This document shows positions 46,181 through 55,836 of a stretch of DNA of 64,000 nucleotides, piece after piece (positions within the stretch are counted from its first letter, which is position 1; each line of letters opens with the position of its first letter). Under the pieces are notes generated by a model, which was given only the letters and a program-made list of their open reading frames with translations, was not told the origin of the DNA and did not search any database. The position numbers were made by a program, and so were the translations under genes. Source of the stretch: Stieleria neptunia (lineage in GTDB: Bacteria; Planctomycetota; Planctomycetia; Pirellulales; Pirellulaceae); assembly GCF_007754155.1 (NCBI RefSeq), contig NZ_CP037423.1:6692938-6756937 (forward strand), given 5' to 3'.

Positions 46181-48403
46181 TCAAACCAACAATTCGAAAT
46201 CGATCCCTTTCAACCGCGTGCTTCCGTTGGAAATCAGCACGTCCACGACTTCACCGCTGTCAGCCAATCGGACCTGGTAGTCGCCGGTTTCTTCAAAGGA
46301 TCGGAATCGATAGTAGCCCCGATTGTTGGTGACCGTCGTGTCGATCACTTCGCCGCTGTCGTTGAGCAGTTCCAGCGTCGCTCCCTCGACGGCAGCCGAA
46401 CGCCCGCGATCGGCCGTGCCGCCACGCTGGGAGGAACGGGACAATCGATCGCTGACACTGGTGTCGACGGTGACTTGGCCCCGAACCTCAGCCAACATGA
46501 AGAAGACGTTTTCCTGCAACCCGTCGACCGTCGTATTGCGTTCGATCACATCAGCCAGCGACGTCGTTTCAATCGAACGAAGTTCCTGACCCTGAAAAAT
46601 GTTCTCGTAGTAGAAGCGATCCCCGTCGCGCAATCGCTGGAATTGATCGGCAATGATTGTGGATGTCAGCTCGCCGACCGAAGCACCCGCCAAATGATCT
46701 TCGGCCATCAGCCCGACCCACAAGTCGATGTTGTTGACGTCATCGTAAAGTGATTCCAATTTTTCCTGCAGTTCGACATCGCTGGTGATGTCGGCAAACG
46801 ATTCGACGGCGTCCAGCCCGTAGGCCTGTCGCGTCGTGTTGTAGTCATTCAGCCCGTGGTCGCGACCGCGTTGGATGTTCAACGCCACCAGATCAAATCC
46901 GCCGGCGCCGGGAGGCCCGAACAGGAAATTTCTCAAGCTATCGACGACTTCCAAATCGACCTCTTGCGACTGCGAGGACGCGTCGTACTTGAGGATCGCG
47001 TCGATGCCGGTTTCTTCTAGTAGTGCCGAGTTGAAGAAGGCGTCCTTGAGTGCGACCTCGTCGTGGACCTCGCGGCCATCATTGTCAAAGAATTCAATGT
47101 CATCGTTCAGCGTGCTGTGCCCGAACCGAAACGCTGCGGTGGAAAACTCGGTGGCGATACTCGGGTCCACGGACGAATCGTAGCCTTCGTAGGGTGTCAG
47201 TGCGTTGTTGCCGAGCAGAGCCGGCAGAAATTCGTTGTAGGTGATCGATTGAATCTCAGCGATCACGATCGCGCGGGCGCGCTGGTAAATCTCTTCGTCG
47301 GTCAGCGAATCGTCGGTCGCAGCGATCTCTTCGGCCAAACGATTGTGTTCGCGAACAAACAGCGTCTGGATCGCGGTCAGTGAGATGTTCTCACTGGCGC
47401 GAATGTCACCGGCGATCACACCGCCATCTTCGCCGATCGGCAGCAATCCGTCTTCTTCGATCACCAGCAGGCCATCTTCAAAAGTCCGCAGTCGATCGGC
47501 GGTCTCCTGATCGCTGCCGTAAACCTGGGAACCGTCGATGAAGGCGGTGATCGAATTGACCTGCTGGCGAGGGTTGTCGACGGAGGTTCCGGTTTCCGGG
47601 TCGAACTCCGATCGCGTCAAGGGGATGATCACTTCGCCCGTGGCCAGCGGATCAAACAGCGGATCTCCGGTGGGGACTTCGATGGCGAACAGTTCGCCAT
47701 CGGTTTGCGTTTCCGTCAAATCGATGTCGTGGTCAATGAACTGCCCCCAAACGTACAGGAAAGCGGACAGCCCACGTTCGCTTTTGGTCTCGTCGGCTCC
47801 GACGTCCGACAGCGTGTTGCTGATCTCGCGAGTGCTCGGACGGTCGGCCCCGGCGGGCGTGGAGATGCCGTCTTCGTAGTCCGCATCGGCGACCCGCAGC
47901 AACGTCTCTCCGGTGCTTCCCAGTTCGGGGTTTTCGAGGTTGTTTCCGGTGCCATCGATCGACCGAATTTCATCGGGCAATTCAGGAATGACCGAGTCGC
48001 TGCCGTCGTTTCGGTTGCCGCGTGAAGAATCGTCCACCGTCCCGTTGCGGTCTCGGCCGATTCGATTGATGACCCTTAATGCGTCGAGCGCACTGCGGCG
48101 TCCATCGTTGTTGACGTCGGTGAATCGCTGGGCATCGTCGCCGCCATCACGATTGATCGAATTGATAATGATCAGCGCATCGACGGCGGAGACCTCGCCA
48201 TCGTCGTTGACGTCTTCGGCATCGAAGACGTTGTGGCGAAAACCGTCAAAGTCGGCCGCGAGCAGCCGACGTCCTTCCAGCGTTTCACCCCGCAGGGGTC
48301 GCCGTCGTGCCTTCGGGGTGGAAACATCACGCCGCGCCAGACGTTCGAGCACGCGGATTTGAAGTCGGCGGAAAGAATCCGAAGCTGAATGGAAAAGGCT
48401 CAT
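46181..48403 (-). CDS. Exported animal-type haem peroxidase with dockerin-like repeats
   Basis: 740 residues. The N-terminus carries a basic stretch and GETLEGRRLLAADF, a variant of the planctomycete LEPR-XLL export motif. Two Ca-binding dockerin-like repeats follow (DVNDDGEVSAVDALIIINSI at ~64, DVNNDGRRSALDALRVINRI at ~96). The An_peroxidase domain starts near 150: distal His H225 in VWGQFIDHDIDLT, the LFVREHNRLAEEI helix, proximal His in FRFGHSTL and LNIQRGRDHGLNDYN. A Cna/SdrD-type beta domain ends the chain (GATLELLNDSGEVIDTTV; NRGYYRFRSF). It should use peroxide to oxidise halides or organic targets outside the cytoplasm. The gene stands alone. Confidence 0.88.
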   Translation of the reverse strand: MSLFHSASDSFRRLQIRVLERLARRDVSTPKARRRPLRGETLEGRRLLAADFDGFRHNVFDAEDVNDDGEVSAVDALIIINSINRDGGDDAQRFTDVNNDGRRSALDALRVINRIGRDRNGTVDDSSRGNRNDGSDSVIPELPDEIRSIDGTGNNLENPELGSTGETLLRVADADYEDGISTPAGADRPSTREISNTLSDVGADETKSERGLSAFLYVWGQFIDHDIDLTETQTDGELFAIEVPTGDPLFDPLATGEVIIPLTRSEFDPETGTSVDNPRQQVNSITAFIDGSQVYGSDQETADRLRTFEDGLLVIEEDGLLPIGEDGGVIAGDIRASENISLTAIQTLFVREHNRLAEEIAATDDSLTDEEIYQRARAIVIAEIQSITYNEFLPALLGNNALTPYEGYDSSVDPSIATEFSTAAFRFGHSTLNDDIEFFDNDGREVHDEVALKDAFFNSALLEETGIDAILKYDASSQSQEVDLEVVDSLRNFLFGPPGAGGFDLVALNIQRGRDHGLNDYNTTRQAYGLDAVESFADITSDVELQEKLESLYDDVNNIDLWVGLMAEDHLAGASVGELTSTIIADQFQRLRDGDRFYYENIFQGQELRSIETTSLADVIERNTTVDGLQENVFFMLAEVRGQVTVDTSVSDRLSRSSQRGGTADRGRSAAVEGATLELLNDSGEVIDTTVTNNRGYYRFRSFEETGDYQVRLADSGEVVDVLISNGSTRLKGIDFELLV

Positions 48404-48619
48404 GGGAATTGCGCTCTCAACGGGGAGGAGATGGGGCAGAGAAGGAGGCGGGCGGGGAACGGCGCCTCTCTCTATCGGGGAACATCTGCCGCGAGGATGT
48501 CACACCCGCAGCTCACGTTTTCAGATTTGTTCTCGCGCTTCGTACCCTCCAAACACCGGAGGGCTTAGCGGAACAGAACGAGCCGTCTGTCGATTAAGCC
48601 GAGATCTGCTGAGTCATTG

Positions 48620-48687
48620 GTGAGCCGCTGGCCGTAAGGCCTCGGGCGGGCGCTGAAATGCCCGGCCGCTTACGCGTCGCGGCTCAC
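48620..48687 (+). repeat. REP-A repeat, copy 5
   Basis: 68-bp unit from GTGAGCCGC to GCGGCTCAC, same orientation as copy 1, flanked by GATCTGCTGAGTCATTG on the left and AGATCGACAGACCGCGAGC on the right. Apart from it, 48404-48895 shows no supported feature. Confidence 0.88.
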
Positions 48688-48895
48688 AAGATCGACAGAC
48701 CGCGAGCCGCCCGGTCGCGCTTCAAAAACACCCTGAAACGCCGGACGACTTGCCCCCCGCCGCTCGCCCATTTGCTATAGTGAATGCCCCGCGATTGCAC
48801 CCCACCTCCGCAGTTCCACGTCCGCCGACGCTTGGATCACCGCCCCATCGTGATCGACGGCGCCGCGGTGCGACCCGCCTCCTGCCGAAACCGAT

Positions 48896-51205
48896 ATGTT
48901 CCGCACGCTTGCCTTGCCGCTGCTCGTCGCGACGATCTCCGCATACCACGTCGGCCCCCTTCGTGCCGATCAAGCGACATCCGTCATCACGTCACCGGTC
49001 CCGGAATTCACCATCGATGTCATGCCCGTGCTGTCCAAAGCCGGGTGCAACCTGGGGACCTGCCACGGCAACTTGAACGGCAAGGGCGGATTGAAGTTGT
49101 CGCTGCGTGGCCAGGACCCACAGTACGATTACGAGATGCTGGTGCGCGCGGCCAAGGGACGTCGCGTCAATGTCGCAGCGCCGGAGCTGAGTCTGTTTCT
49201 GCAGAAAGCATCCGGCGGGGTCGCGCACGGCGGCGGCCCCCGCTTCGCCACCGACTCACCATCTTACCAGTTGCTGACCCGTTGGTTGCGTCATGGCGCA
49301 CCGGGACCGTCCGCCGAAGCGCCGCGATTGGTCGGACTGGAGGTGCAACCCCCGCAAGCGATCGTCGCCGATCCAGACAACCGAATTGCGGTCCACGTCG
49401 CCGCAACGTTTTCCGACGGGACATCGCGTGACGTCACCGAGACGGCCTGTTACGAACTGTCCAACTTAAACGCGACCGTCGATGCCCGCGGAGTTGTCAG
49501 ACGCGACAAGTTCGGCGAAACCACGCTGATCGTCCGCTACCTGCAAGAACAACGTCCGGTGCCGATCGCTTTCATCGAATCGCGTCCCGATTTTGTCTGG
49601 AGCGATCCGCAACCGCACAACGAAATTGATCGGCATGTCTTTGCCAAACTGAAACGTGTGCGGATCAATCCTTCGCCCTTGTGCGAGGACACGGTGTTTG
49701 TCCGCCGCGCCTACTTGGATGCGATCGGGCGCATCCCGACGGCCGAAGAGGCCCAAGGGTTTGTGTCCGATCCGGCCGCCGACAAACGCGCGCGGTTGAT
49801 CGACCGTCTGCTCGCCCTGCCGGAGTTCGCGGATTTCTGGGCGCTGAAGTGGGCCGACGTGCTGCGCACCGAAGAGAAGGTTTTGGATACCGAGGGCGTC
49901 GAAGTTTTTCACGGTTGGATCCGAGACAGCATCGCATCGGGACGTCCGCTGGATCAGTTCGTCCGCGACTTGGTGACCGGAACGGGCAGCACGTTCGCGC
50001 ACCCCGCAGCCAACTTCTATCGTGCCAATCGCGACCCATCGACTCGGGGTGAAACCACCGCCAGACTTTTCCTGGGGACCCGGTTGCAGTGCGCCAAGTG
50101 CCACAACCATCCGTTTGATCGTTGGACGCAAGAGGATTATTACCAATGGTCGTCGCTGTTCTCACAAATCGGATACGAAATCGGCGAGAACAAGCGACAG
50201 GACAAATTGGACAAGAACGAGTTTGCCGGTGATCAAACCGTTTTGGTGGCGAAGATGGATGAAGTCCGCAACCCGACCACCGACCGCGTCGCGTCACCAA
50301 AATTCCTCGGCGGTGACCGACTCGGCGATCAGGCAATGAAGGACCGCCTGGCCGCGATGGCAACTTGGCTGACGGCACCGGAAAACAAGCTGTTTGTAAA
50401 ATCCCAGACCAACTTTATCTGGTACCAGCTGATGGGGTTGGGGCTGGTCGACCCGATCGATGATTTTCGCTTGACCAATCCGCCCAGCAATCCTCCGCTG
50501 ATGGACTGGCTCGCATCACACTTTGCCGACAGCGGCTTTGACGTCCGCAGCCTGGTCGGCACGATCATGAAATCCAGAACGTATCAACTGTCCGCCGAAC
50601 CGAACGCAACCAACGTCAACGACAGCACCTGTTACTCGCGAGCCTACGTGCGACGGTTGCCGGCCGAAGTGATCCTGGACATGCAAAGCGACGTCCTGGA
50701 TTCCCCGGCAAGCTTCCTCGGCTATCCGGCGGGAATCCGCGCCGTGCAGATTCCCGGCGTACGAAGCAAACAGGCCCGTCGAAGCTCGCCCGAAGCCGGC
50801 GACCGTTTCTTGAAAACCTTTGGCAAACCCGATCGCATCCTCGCATGCGATTGCGAACGCTCTAACGAAACGACGCTCAAGCAGGTGTTCGTGCTGGTCG
50901 GTGACGGACTGAATGATCGACTCGCATCGCCGTCCAATCGAATCGCCCGCTTGGCACTGTCCAAACAGTCCGACGCCGAGGTCGTCCAGGAGCTTTACTG
51001 GACGGCCCTGTCGCGTCCGCCGACCGAGGCAGAGCAAGCCGCGGCGTTGCAATTGATCAACGGCCCCAACCACAATCCGGCGGCATCTTGGAAAGACCTG
51101 CTCGGCGCGGTGATGGCAAATCCATCGGGCAACAAACGGGCCGACGCGCTGCAGGACATCGCATGGGCGTTGTTGAACGCAAAAGAATTTTTGTTCCGCA
51201 AATAG
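48896..51205 (+). CDS. DUF1549/DUF1553 exported protein with haem-like Cys motifs
   Basis: 769 residues, signal peptide FRTLALPLLVATISAYHVGPLRA. Near the N-terminus GCNLGTCHGNLNGKGG is the planctomycete cytochrome-like Cys pair (CX4CH here rather than CXXCH). A bacterial Ig-like stretch (VAATFSDGTSRDVTETACY) follows, then DUF1549 (NEIDRHVFAKLKRVRINPSP; RRAYLDAIGRIPT; LRTEEKVLDTEG) and, after a true CXXCH (CAKCHNHPFDRW), DUF1553 (YSRAYVRRLPAEVILD; TALSRPPTEAEQAAALQLI). These proteins pair with DUF1501 proteins across planctomycetes. A role in polysaccharide or sulfated-glycan use has been proposed in the field; the reaction is unknown. The DUF1501 gene starts 14 bp downstream. Confidence 0.88.
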   Translation: MFRTLALPLLVATISAYHVGPLRADQATSVITSPVPEFTIDVMPVLSKAGCNLGTCHGNLNGKGGLKLSLRGQDPQYDYEMLVRAAKGRRVNVAAPELSLFLQKASGGVAHGGGPRFATDSPSYQLLTRWLRHGAPGPSAEAPRLVGLEVQPPQAIVADPDNRIAVHVAATFSDGTSRDVTETACYELSNLNATVDARGVVRRDKFGETTLIVRYLQEQRPVPIAFIESRPDFVWSDPQPHNEIDRHVFAKLKRVRINPSPLCEDTVFVRRAYLDAIGRIPTAEEAQGFVSDPAADKRARLIDRLLALPEFADFWALKWADVLRTEEKVLDTEGVEVFHGWIRDSIASGRPLDQFVRDLVTGTGSTFAHPAANFYRANRDPSTRGETTARLFLGTRLQCAKCHNHPFDRWTQEDYYQWSSLFSQIGYEIGENKRQDKLDKNEFAGDQTVLVAKMDEVRNPTTDRVASPKFLGGDRLGDQAMKDRLAAMATWLTAPENKLFVKSQTNFIWYQLMGLGLVDPIDDFRLTNPPSNPPLMDWLASHFADSGFDVRSLVGTIMKSRTYQLSAEPNATNVNDSTCYSRAYVRRLPAEVILDMQSDVLDSPASFLGYPAGIRAVQIPGVRSKQARRSSPEAGDRFLKTFGKPDRILACDCERSNETTLKQVFVLVGDGLNDRLASPSNRIARLALSKQSDAEVVQELYWTALSRPPTEAEQAAALQLINGPNHNPAASWKDLLGAVMANPSGNKRADALQDIAWALLNAKEFLFRK

Positions 51206-51219
51206 AATCATCAAACACC

Positions 51220-52584
51220 ATGAGTGTTCCCAAAATGGATCGGCGTTCGGTTTTACGTGTCGGCGGTGCGGGCATGCTGGGTCTGACCATGCCAAACTTG
51301 ATGCGTGCCGCCGAGCGTGCCACGTCGATCAAACCGCGCGCCAAATCGGTGATCTTTCTGTTCCAATGGGGCGGGCCCAGCCAGCTTGACACCTTTGACA
51401 TGAAACCCGACGCGCCCGAATCGGTGCGCAGCCCCTATCGCCCGATCTCGTCCAGCGCCGACGGGATTCAGGTTTGCGAGCTGTTGCCCGAGACGGCCAA
51501 ACGAATGCACCATGCGACGTTGATTCGCACGATGACGCACACGATGAAGAACCATGCGTCGGCGGGGTATTACGCGCTCAGCGGTCACGAACCACCGAGC
51601 GACGATCAACGTCTGCGCGACTCCCTGGATCTGTACCCCGCCTACGGAAGCGTCGTCGACCATCTCCGCCCCAACCAAAACGGCATGCCGACCTCGGTCG
51701 CTTATCCACATGTGATCCGCGACGGCTCCATCGTTCCGGCCCAGCATGCCAGCTTTCTCGGCAAACGCCATGATCCGTTGTTGTTCTTGGAAGACCCCAA
51801 TGATCGAGACTTCAAGCTGCCCGAACTGAGTCTGCCGCGGGGGCTCTCGGTCGACCGACTGCACCGCCGCCGCGAGATGCAAAAACTGGTCGACGCACAA
51901 ACCAGGTTGCTCGAATATTCGGACCAGGCCCGCGGGTTTGATGACTACTACGAGCGGGCGATTTCGATGTTGACGTCCGACCGTGTTCGCAAGGCGTTTG
52001 ATCTGTCGGCTGAGAAGGAATCCGTGCGAGACCGGTATGGCAGGACGACGTACGGCCAAAGCTGTTTGATGGCGCGTCGGCTGGTCGAATCGGGTGTGAA
52101 ATTTGTAACCGTCTATTTTTCGGCCAGCATCGGCGGACGCCGCGTCAATGACGGCGGCTGGGACACGCACGGATTCGATAACACACGCATGTACGAGATC
52201 GTCAACAACTACCAACTGCCGATCACCGATCAAACGCTGCCGACGCTGTTAGACGATTTAGAAGAACGCGGACTGCTCGATGAAACACTGGTCGTCTGGA
52301 TGGGTGAATTCGGTCGCACGCCACAGATCAACAAGAACCTCAGTCGCGATCACTGGCCGCAGTGCTACACCACACTGTTGGCCGGCGGCGGCGTCAAGGG
52401 AGGCTACGTGTACGGCAAATCCGACGAACACGCCAGCCGACCGGCCGAGAACCCTGTCAAACCCGAAGACTTGGCCGCGACCATCTACCAACTTCTCGGC
52501 ATCGACCCCGCGACCGAAATCTACGACCGCAACAACCGCCCCCTAATCATCGGCGGCAACACGCTGCACGACGTCATCGCCTGA
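51220..52584 (+). CDS. DUF1501 family protein, probable Tat export
   Basis: 454 residues from ATG 51220. The N-terminus MDRRSVLRVGGAGMLGLTMP carries a twin-arginine-like signal. The alkaline-phosphatase/sulfatase-like DUF1501 fold is marked by SVIFLFQWGGPSQLDTFDMKP, RTMTHTMKNHASAGYYALSG, NDGGWDTHGFDN and VVWMGEFGRTPQINKNLSRDHWP, which contain candidate metal-binding Asp/His residues. It is always found beside DUF1549/1553 partners, as here. Substrate and reaction are unknown. Confidence 0.9.
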   Translation: MSVPKMDRRSVLRVGGAGMLGLTMPNLMRAAERATSIKPRAKSVIFLFQWGGPSQLDTFDMKPDAPESVRSPYRPISSSADGIQVCELLPETAKRMHHATLIRTMTHTMKNHASAGYYALSGHEPPSDDQRLRDSLDLYPAYGSVVDHLRPNQNGMPTSVAYPHVIRDGSIVPAQHASFLGKRHDPLLFLEDPNDRDFKLPELSLPRGLSVDRLHRRREMQKLVDAQTRLLEYSDQARGFDDYYERAISMLTSDRVRKAFDLSAEKESVRDRYGRTTYGQSCLMARRLVESGVKFVTVYFSASIGGRRVNDGGWDTHGFDNTRMYEIVNNYQLPITDQTLPTLLDDLEERGLLDETLVVWMGEFGRTPQINKNLSRDHWPQCYTTLLAGGGVKGGYVYGKSDEHASRPAENPVKPEDLAATIYQLLGIDPATEIYDRNNRPLIIGGNTLHDVIA

Positions 52585-52593
52585 CGCAGGCGC

Positions 52594-52678
52594 AAAAAGG
52601 GGACGGGGGTTGAATCCCGCAAATGCAGCTGCGGACGCTTGATGTGATCAAAGCACCGAGTCGATTTCCGCCGTAATG
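52594..52678 (+). repeat. Repeat R1 (head portion only)
   Basis: Starts AAAAAGGGGACGGGGGTTGA just after the DUF1501 stop and continues through the conserved hairpin head, GCGGA (52631-52635) ... TCCGC (52667-52671). Only the ~85-bp head of the R repeat is present. The remaining 52679-52911 has a GCTAGCTAGCTAGC run at 52735 and no gene. Confidence 0.7.
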
Positions 52679-52911
52679 TGAGACCGCTTGGTCTTGCTAC
52701 ACGACCGACCACCGACCGATCGGTCGAAGGTTGCTAGCTAGCTAGCTGCAAACCAGCCAGCATCCGCTACGGCGTTCCGTATCGTGCCTCGCCGTCGAAA
52801 TCCTTCGGTGAGGCTTTCGGCAATCCAGTCTTCACGTGGCGACAATCCAACCATCACTGGAGTAGACTGAACGTGAGTCCGTCACTCCCGCATTGAGTCG
52901 ATCATCTGCGC

Positions 52912-53844
52912 ATGGCCATCGGAATCGATCCCACCGTCGACTACGTCTTCAAGCTGCTTCTCGGCAGCCCGGAACACCCTGCGATCACACTGCACTTCCT
53001 CAACGCGATTCTCGGCGACGAAATCCAAATCGTGGAAGTGGAGATCCTCAATCCGATCCTTGGTAAAGAGGACGATCTCGACAAACTGTCGATTTTGGAC
53101 GTCGCGGCGCGAGATTCAAGCGGCCGACTGTACGACATCGAAATGCAGACGACGCTTCCGGCCGGCCTGTCCCAGCGACTCGCGTACTACACCGCCTCTC
53201 TTTACGTTGGCCAGATCAGCGAAGGCGACGACTACACGCTGCTGCATCCGGCGATCAGCATCTGCGTCCTTGACGCGATCCTGTTCCGCCAATCCCCAGA
53301 AATCCACAGCGATTTCCGGCTACGGAGTCGCGGCGGCAGCCTGAAACTGACAGACGGTCTACAAATTCACCTTCTTGAGTTGCCAAAGTACGCGGTTCCG
53401 AGCGATAATCGGGTGATCACGCATCCAGTGGACGCGTGGTGCCATTTTTTCTGTCGTGCCGAAACAATGTCGGCTCAGGAAATCGAACGGCGATTCCAAT
53501 CCCCCGCCTTCAACGAAGCTGCCGAGGTTCTCGAGATGATCCAACGAACGCCGCAACAACGAAGCCAGTACGAACTACGTCTGAAAGCACAGCGTGATGA
53601 ACGCGCCAGAATGCAGTACGCGGTCGAACAGGCAAGGCAAGAGGGCAAAGCAGAAGGCAAAGCAGAGGGCAAAGCAGAAGGTAGAGCAGAGGGTAGAGCA
53701 GAGGGTGAAGCACTCGGGCGCATTGAAATTCTCCGTGAACTCCTTGGCGTTGATCGGACATCGACTGCAGGCTTATCGCTAAAGCAGTTAGCCGCACTCG
53801 AAAGTGACCTTCAGCGACAGCTTCGTGAGCGAGGAGTTTCGTGA
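52912..53844 (+). CDS. Rpn-family PD-(D/E)XK nuclease/transposase-like protein 1
   Basis: 310 residues starting MAIGIDPTVDYVFKLLLGSP. The Rpn/PDDEXK_2 core has LSILDVAARDSSGRLYDIEMQTT, giving the Asp and the E-X-Q that stand for the nuclease motif, and LAYYTASLYVGQI. Near residues 244-267 a 12-bp unit repeated six times (53641-53712) encodes EGKA/EGRA/EGEA; such repeats are common in this family. The C-terminus is helical. Rpn proteins in E. coli are RecA-independent recombination-promoting endonucleases. A paralogue lies at 54928. The gene is flanked by repeats R1 and R2. Confidence 0.85.
   Translation: MAIGIDPTVDYVFKLLLGSPEHPAITLHFLNAILGDEIQIVEVEILNPILGKEDDLDKLSILDVAARDSSGRLYDIEMQTTLPAGLSQRLAYYTASLYVGQISEGDDYTLLHPAISICVLDAILFRQSPEIHSDFRLRSRGGSLKLTDGLQIHLLELPKYAVPSDNRVITHPVDAWCHFFCRAETMSAQEIERRFQSPAFNEAAEVLEMIQRTPQQRSQYELRLKAQRDERARMQYAVEQARQEGKAEGKAEGKAEGRAEGRAEGEALGRIEILRELLGVDRTSTAGLSLKQLAALESDLQRQLRERGVS
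53641..53712 (+). repeat. Six 12-bp in-frame tandem repeats
   Basis: Units of type GAGGGCAAAGCA (variants with GAA for GAG and AGA for AAA) encode EGKA, EGKA, EGKA, EGRA, EGRA and EGEA inside the Rpn-type protein. Confidence 0.95.
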
Positions 53845-54039
53845 AGCCGCTTGAGGTTGGCCCAAGCGAACAAAATTTGTGTCGCGAACTTCGCTTCCGC
53901 AAATCGCTATTGTGGAATCACCGAGCTTGGCGGACGGCGATCCACTCGAGGATGCATACGTCCGATTTTTAAACCAGTCATCAACGCAATGTCACCCGGC
54001 GAAGAGCGATCTCAAACGATGAAGAACAGGGGACGGTAG

Positions 54040-54444
54040 GTGCTTTCCACAGTTGGCTCGATACTTCAGGTAAAGCCGTGGGACATTCTCTATACACTAC
54101 GAGATGCATCTCACGCGGAGATAATCGACGATACGGCTCCCTTTTTCATGAGGGTGTCACGACGATTGGAAGAGAAAGACGAACTCTACGGCCTCTGCGG
54201 TCCAGTACTTGGCGAACGGGGACGTTTTGCAAACTTGATATGCAATTTGGTTGTTCGCACCGACAATGCAGATTGGGACAACACTTCACGTTGCGTAGCC
54301 AACTTCAAAGTCGGCCCAGGGCAAGTCGCAAGGAACAGCAATTGGAGCTATCGGCACCCTAACGGAACAAGCATTCAAGGCTTTCCTGCGTATTGCTCGA
54401 TCGGCGAGGTGCTGGAAACCTCTGATGACAGTGGTCTTGGCTAG
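54040..54444 (+). CDS. Hypothetical protein in the cassette region
   Basis: 134 residues from GTG 54040. The sequence (LYTLRDASHAEIIDDTAPFFMRVSRRLEEKDELYGL ... VLETSDDSGLG) has ordinary composition, unlike the alternative frame, but no family or membrane segment is recognised. Its stop is at the first base of the hairpin head of repeat R2, so gene and repeat abut. It may be cargo or a remnant. Start codon and function are uncertain. Confidence 0.4.
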   Translation: MLSTVGSILQVKPWDILYTLRDASHAEIIDDTAPFFMRVSRRLEEKDELYGLCGPVLGERGRFANLICNLVVRTDNADWDNTSRCVANFKVGPGQVARNSNWSYRHPNGTSIQGFPAYCSIGEVLETSDDSGLG

Positions 54445-54842
54445 CGGCGGACGGTGGACTTGAACGCAAAACCGAGCTAGCTTCCGCCGCAACGCTTGGC
54501 AGGCTTGCCCTACCGATTGGACGGCGACACACCGTTCGAGCCCAAAGAACGCCGAAGGCACGGCGGGTAGGATGCCCGTCGATTGAAACCCGTCGGTGAC
54601 AGGATGTCAGTCGAAGAACGATGGCAGGAATGAAGTTTGAAGGGTGAAGAGTGAAGGGTGAAAGAAGGCACTCGCGCGAACCAACCCAGACGATTGACTT
54701 GGCCATCGTTCGCCGACCGGAGTGAGGGAGGGATCGACCGAGCGGAGCCGACGGTTGACGGAGATGATTGGAAGCGACCGGAGGATGAGGGTAGCGCCGA
54801 GCGAAGCGTGCAACCCCGACGCCGAGGGGAGAGGCGATCAAA
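54444..54842 (+). repeat. Repeat R2 (partial)
   Basis: Head hairpin GCGGCGGA (54444-54451) / TCCGCCGC (54483-54490), then a variable stretch, then a conserved block from GCACGGCGGGTAGGATGCCC. A second inverted repeat pairs 54610-54625 (GTCGAAGAACGATGGC) with 54702-54717 (GCCATCGTTCGCCGAC) around a 76-nt purine-rich loop. Similarity to R3 stops near 54840, where the Rpn2 leader begins. It lacks the tail hairpin of R3 and R4. Confidence 0.85.
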
Positions 54843-54927
54843 GGTCGTGGGTTGCCAAAACGGCTCCCTCAATTCATCATCAGGAAACATTTTTGCTCGC
54901 TTCTACTTCAATAGCGGACAGTCCAAA

Positions 54928-55812
54928 ATGGCGATTGGCATTGATCCGACGGTCGACTTTGCGTGCAAGCGACTGCTAGGAAGCCCTGATCATCCGGCGA
55001 TTACGCTTCACTTTCTTAATGCGGTCTTGGGTGGACACCCGCCGATCACTACCGTGCAGATCCTGAACCCAATCATCGGCAAAGGTTTTGACGATGACAA
55101 AGCTTCGATTCTCGATGTCTTGGCGACCGATGATCACGGGCGGTTCATCGACATTGAAATTCAGACGACGCTGCCCGCAGGGCTCTCCGAGCGACTGACG
55201 TATTACGCTGCCAGCCAGTTGGTCGAACAACTCGGCGAGGGAGACAGCTACCGGGAATTGCGTCCTTCGATCGGAATCTGCATCCTTGATGCGATCCGGT
55301 TTCGCGAATCGGCCGCCCTGCATCTCGACTTCCAACTTCGATCTCCGAGCGGTGAATTGCTAACAGATTGCCTGCAAATCCACCTTTTAGAGTTGCCGAA
55401 GTACCAGCCGGATGCGGATAATGGCGTGATCGCAGACCCGATCAAGCAGTGGATCCACTTCTTTCGATTTGCCGCAATTTCCAGCCCCGAAGAATTGCGG
55501 CAACAACTACCAGATCTGGTCTTTTCCGAAGCGATAGGAGTATTGGAGATGATTGCCCGAAACCCAGAAGAAAAGCGTTTCTACGAAACACGGTTAAAAA
55601 TGCAGCGTGACGAACAGGCACGCCTGGAAGCGGCTGAGGAACGTGGAGAGGCCCGAGGTGAGGCCCGTGGTGAGGCAATCGGCCGGGTGCGAGTGCTTCA
55701 ATCGCTTGCGGGCGTCGCAGAATCAACGATCGAAGACCTGCGAATGCATTCATCGGAGGAACTTGCCGCGATGGAAGTGGCGCTAAAACGTCAGCTTCGT
55801 GAGCGCAGCTAG
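54928..55812 (+). CDS. Rpn-family PD-(D/E)XK nuclease/transposase-like protein 2
   Basis: 294 residues from ATG 54928 (MAIGIDPTVDFACKRLLGSP). The same core as the paralogue at 52912: ASILDVLATDDHGRFIDIEIQTT with Asp and E-X-Q, LTYYAASQLVEQL, LLELPKYQ and a C-terminal RGEARGEARGEA run in place of the EGKA repeats. The upstream frame to 54658 lies inside repeat R2 and is not coding. It ends 24 bp before the first Rhs-tip frame. Confidence 0.85.
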   Translation: MAIGIDPTVDFACKRLLGSPDHPAITLHFLNAVLGGHPPITTVQILNPIIGKGFDDDKASILDVLATDDHGRFIDIEIQTTLPAGLSERLTYYAASQLVEQLGEGDSYRELRPSIGICILDAIRFRESAALHLDFQLRSPSGELLTDCLQIHLLELPKYQPDADNGVIADPIKQWIHFFRFAAISSPEELRQQLPDLVFSEAIGVLEMIARNPEEKRFYETRLKMQRDEQARLEAAEERGEARGEARGEAIGRVRVLQSLAGVAESTIEDLRMHSSEELAAMEVALKRQLRERS

Positions 55813-55836
55813 AAATCATCTGCCGCAATCCACTCC

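Noticed and set aside
54658..54927. N-terminal extension of the second Rpn gene
   Set aside because: The extension is the translation of repeat R2 and also appears, in other contexts, in R3.
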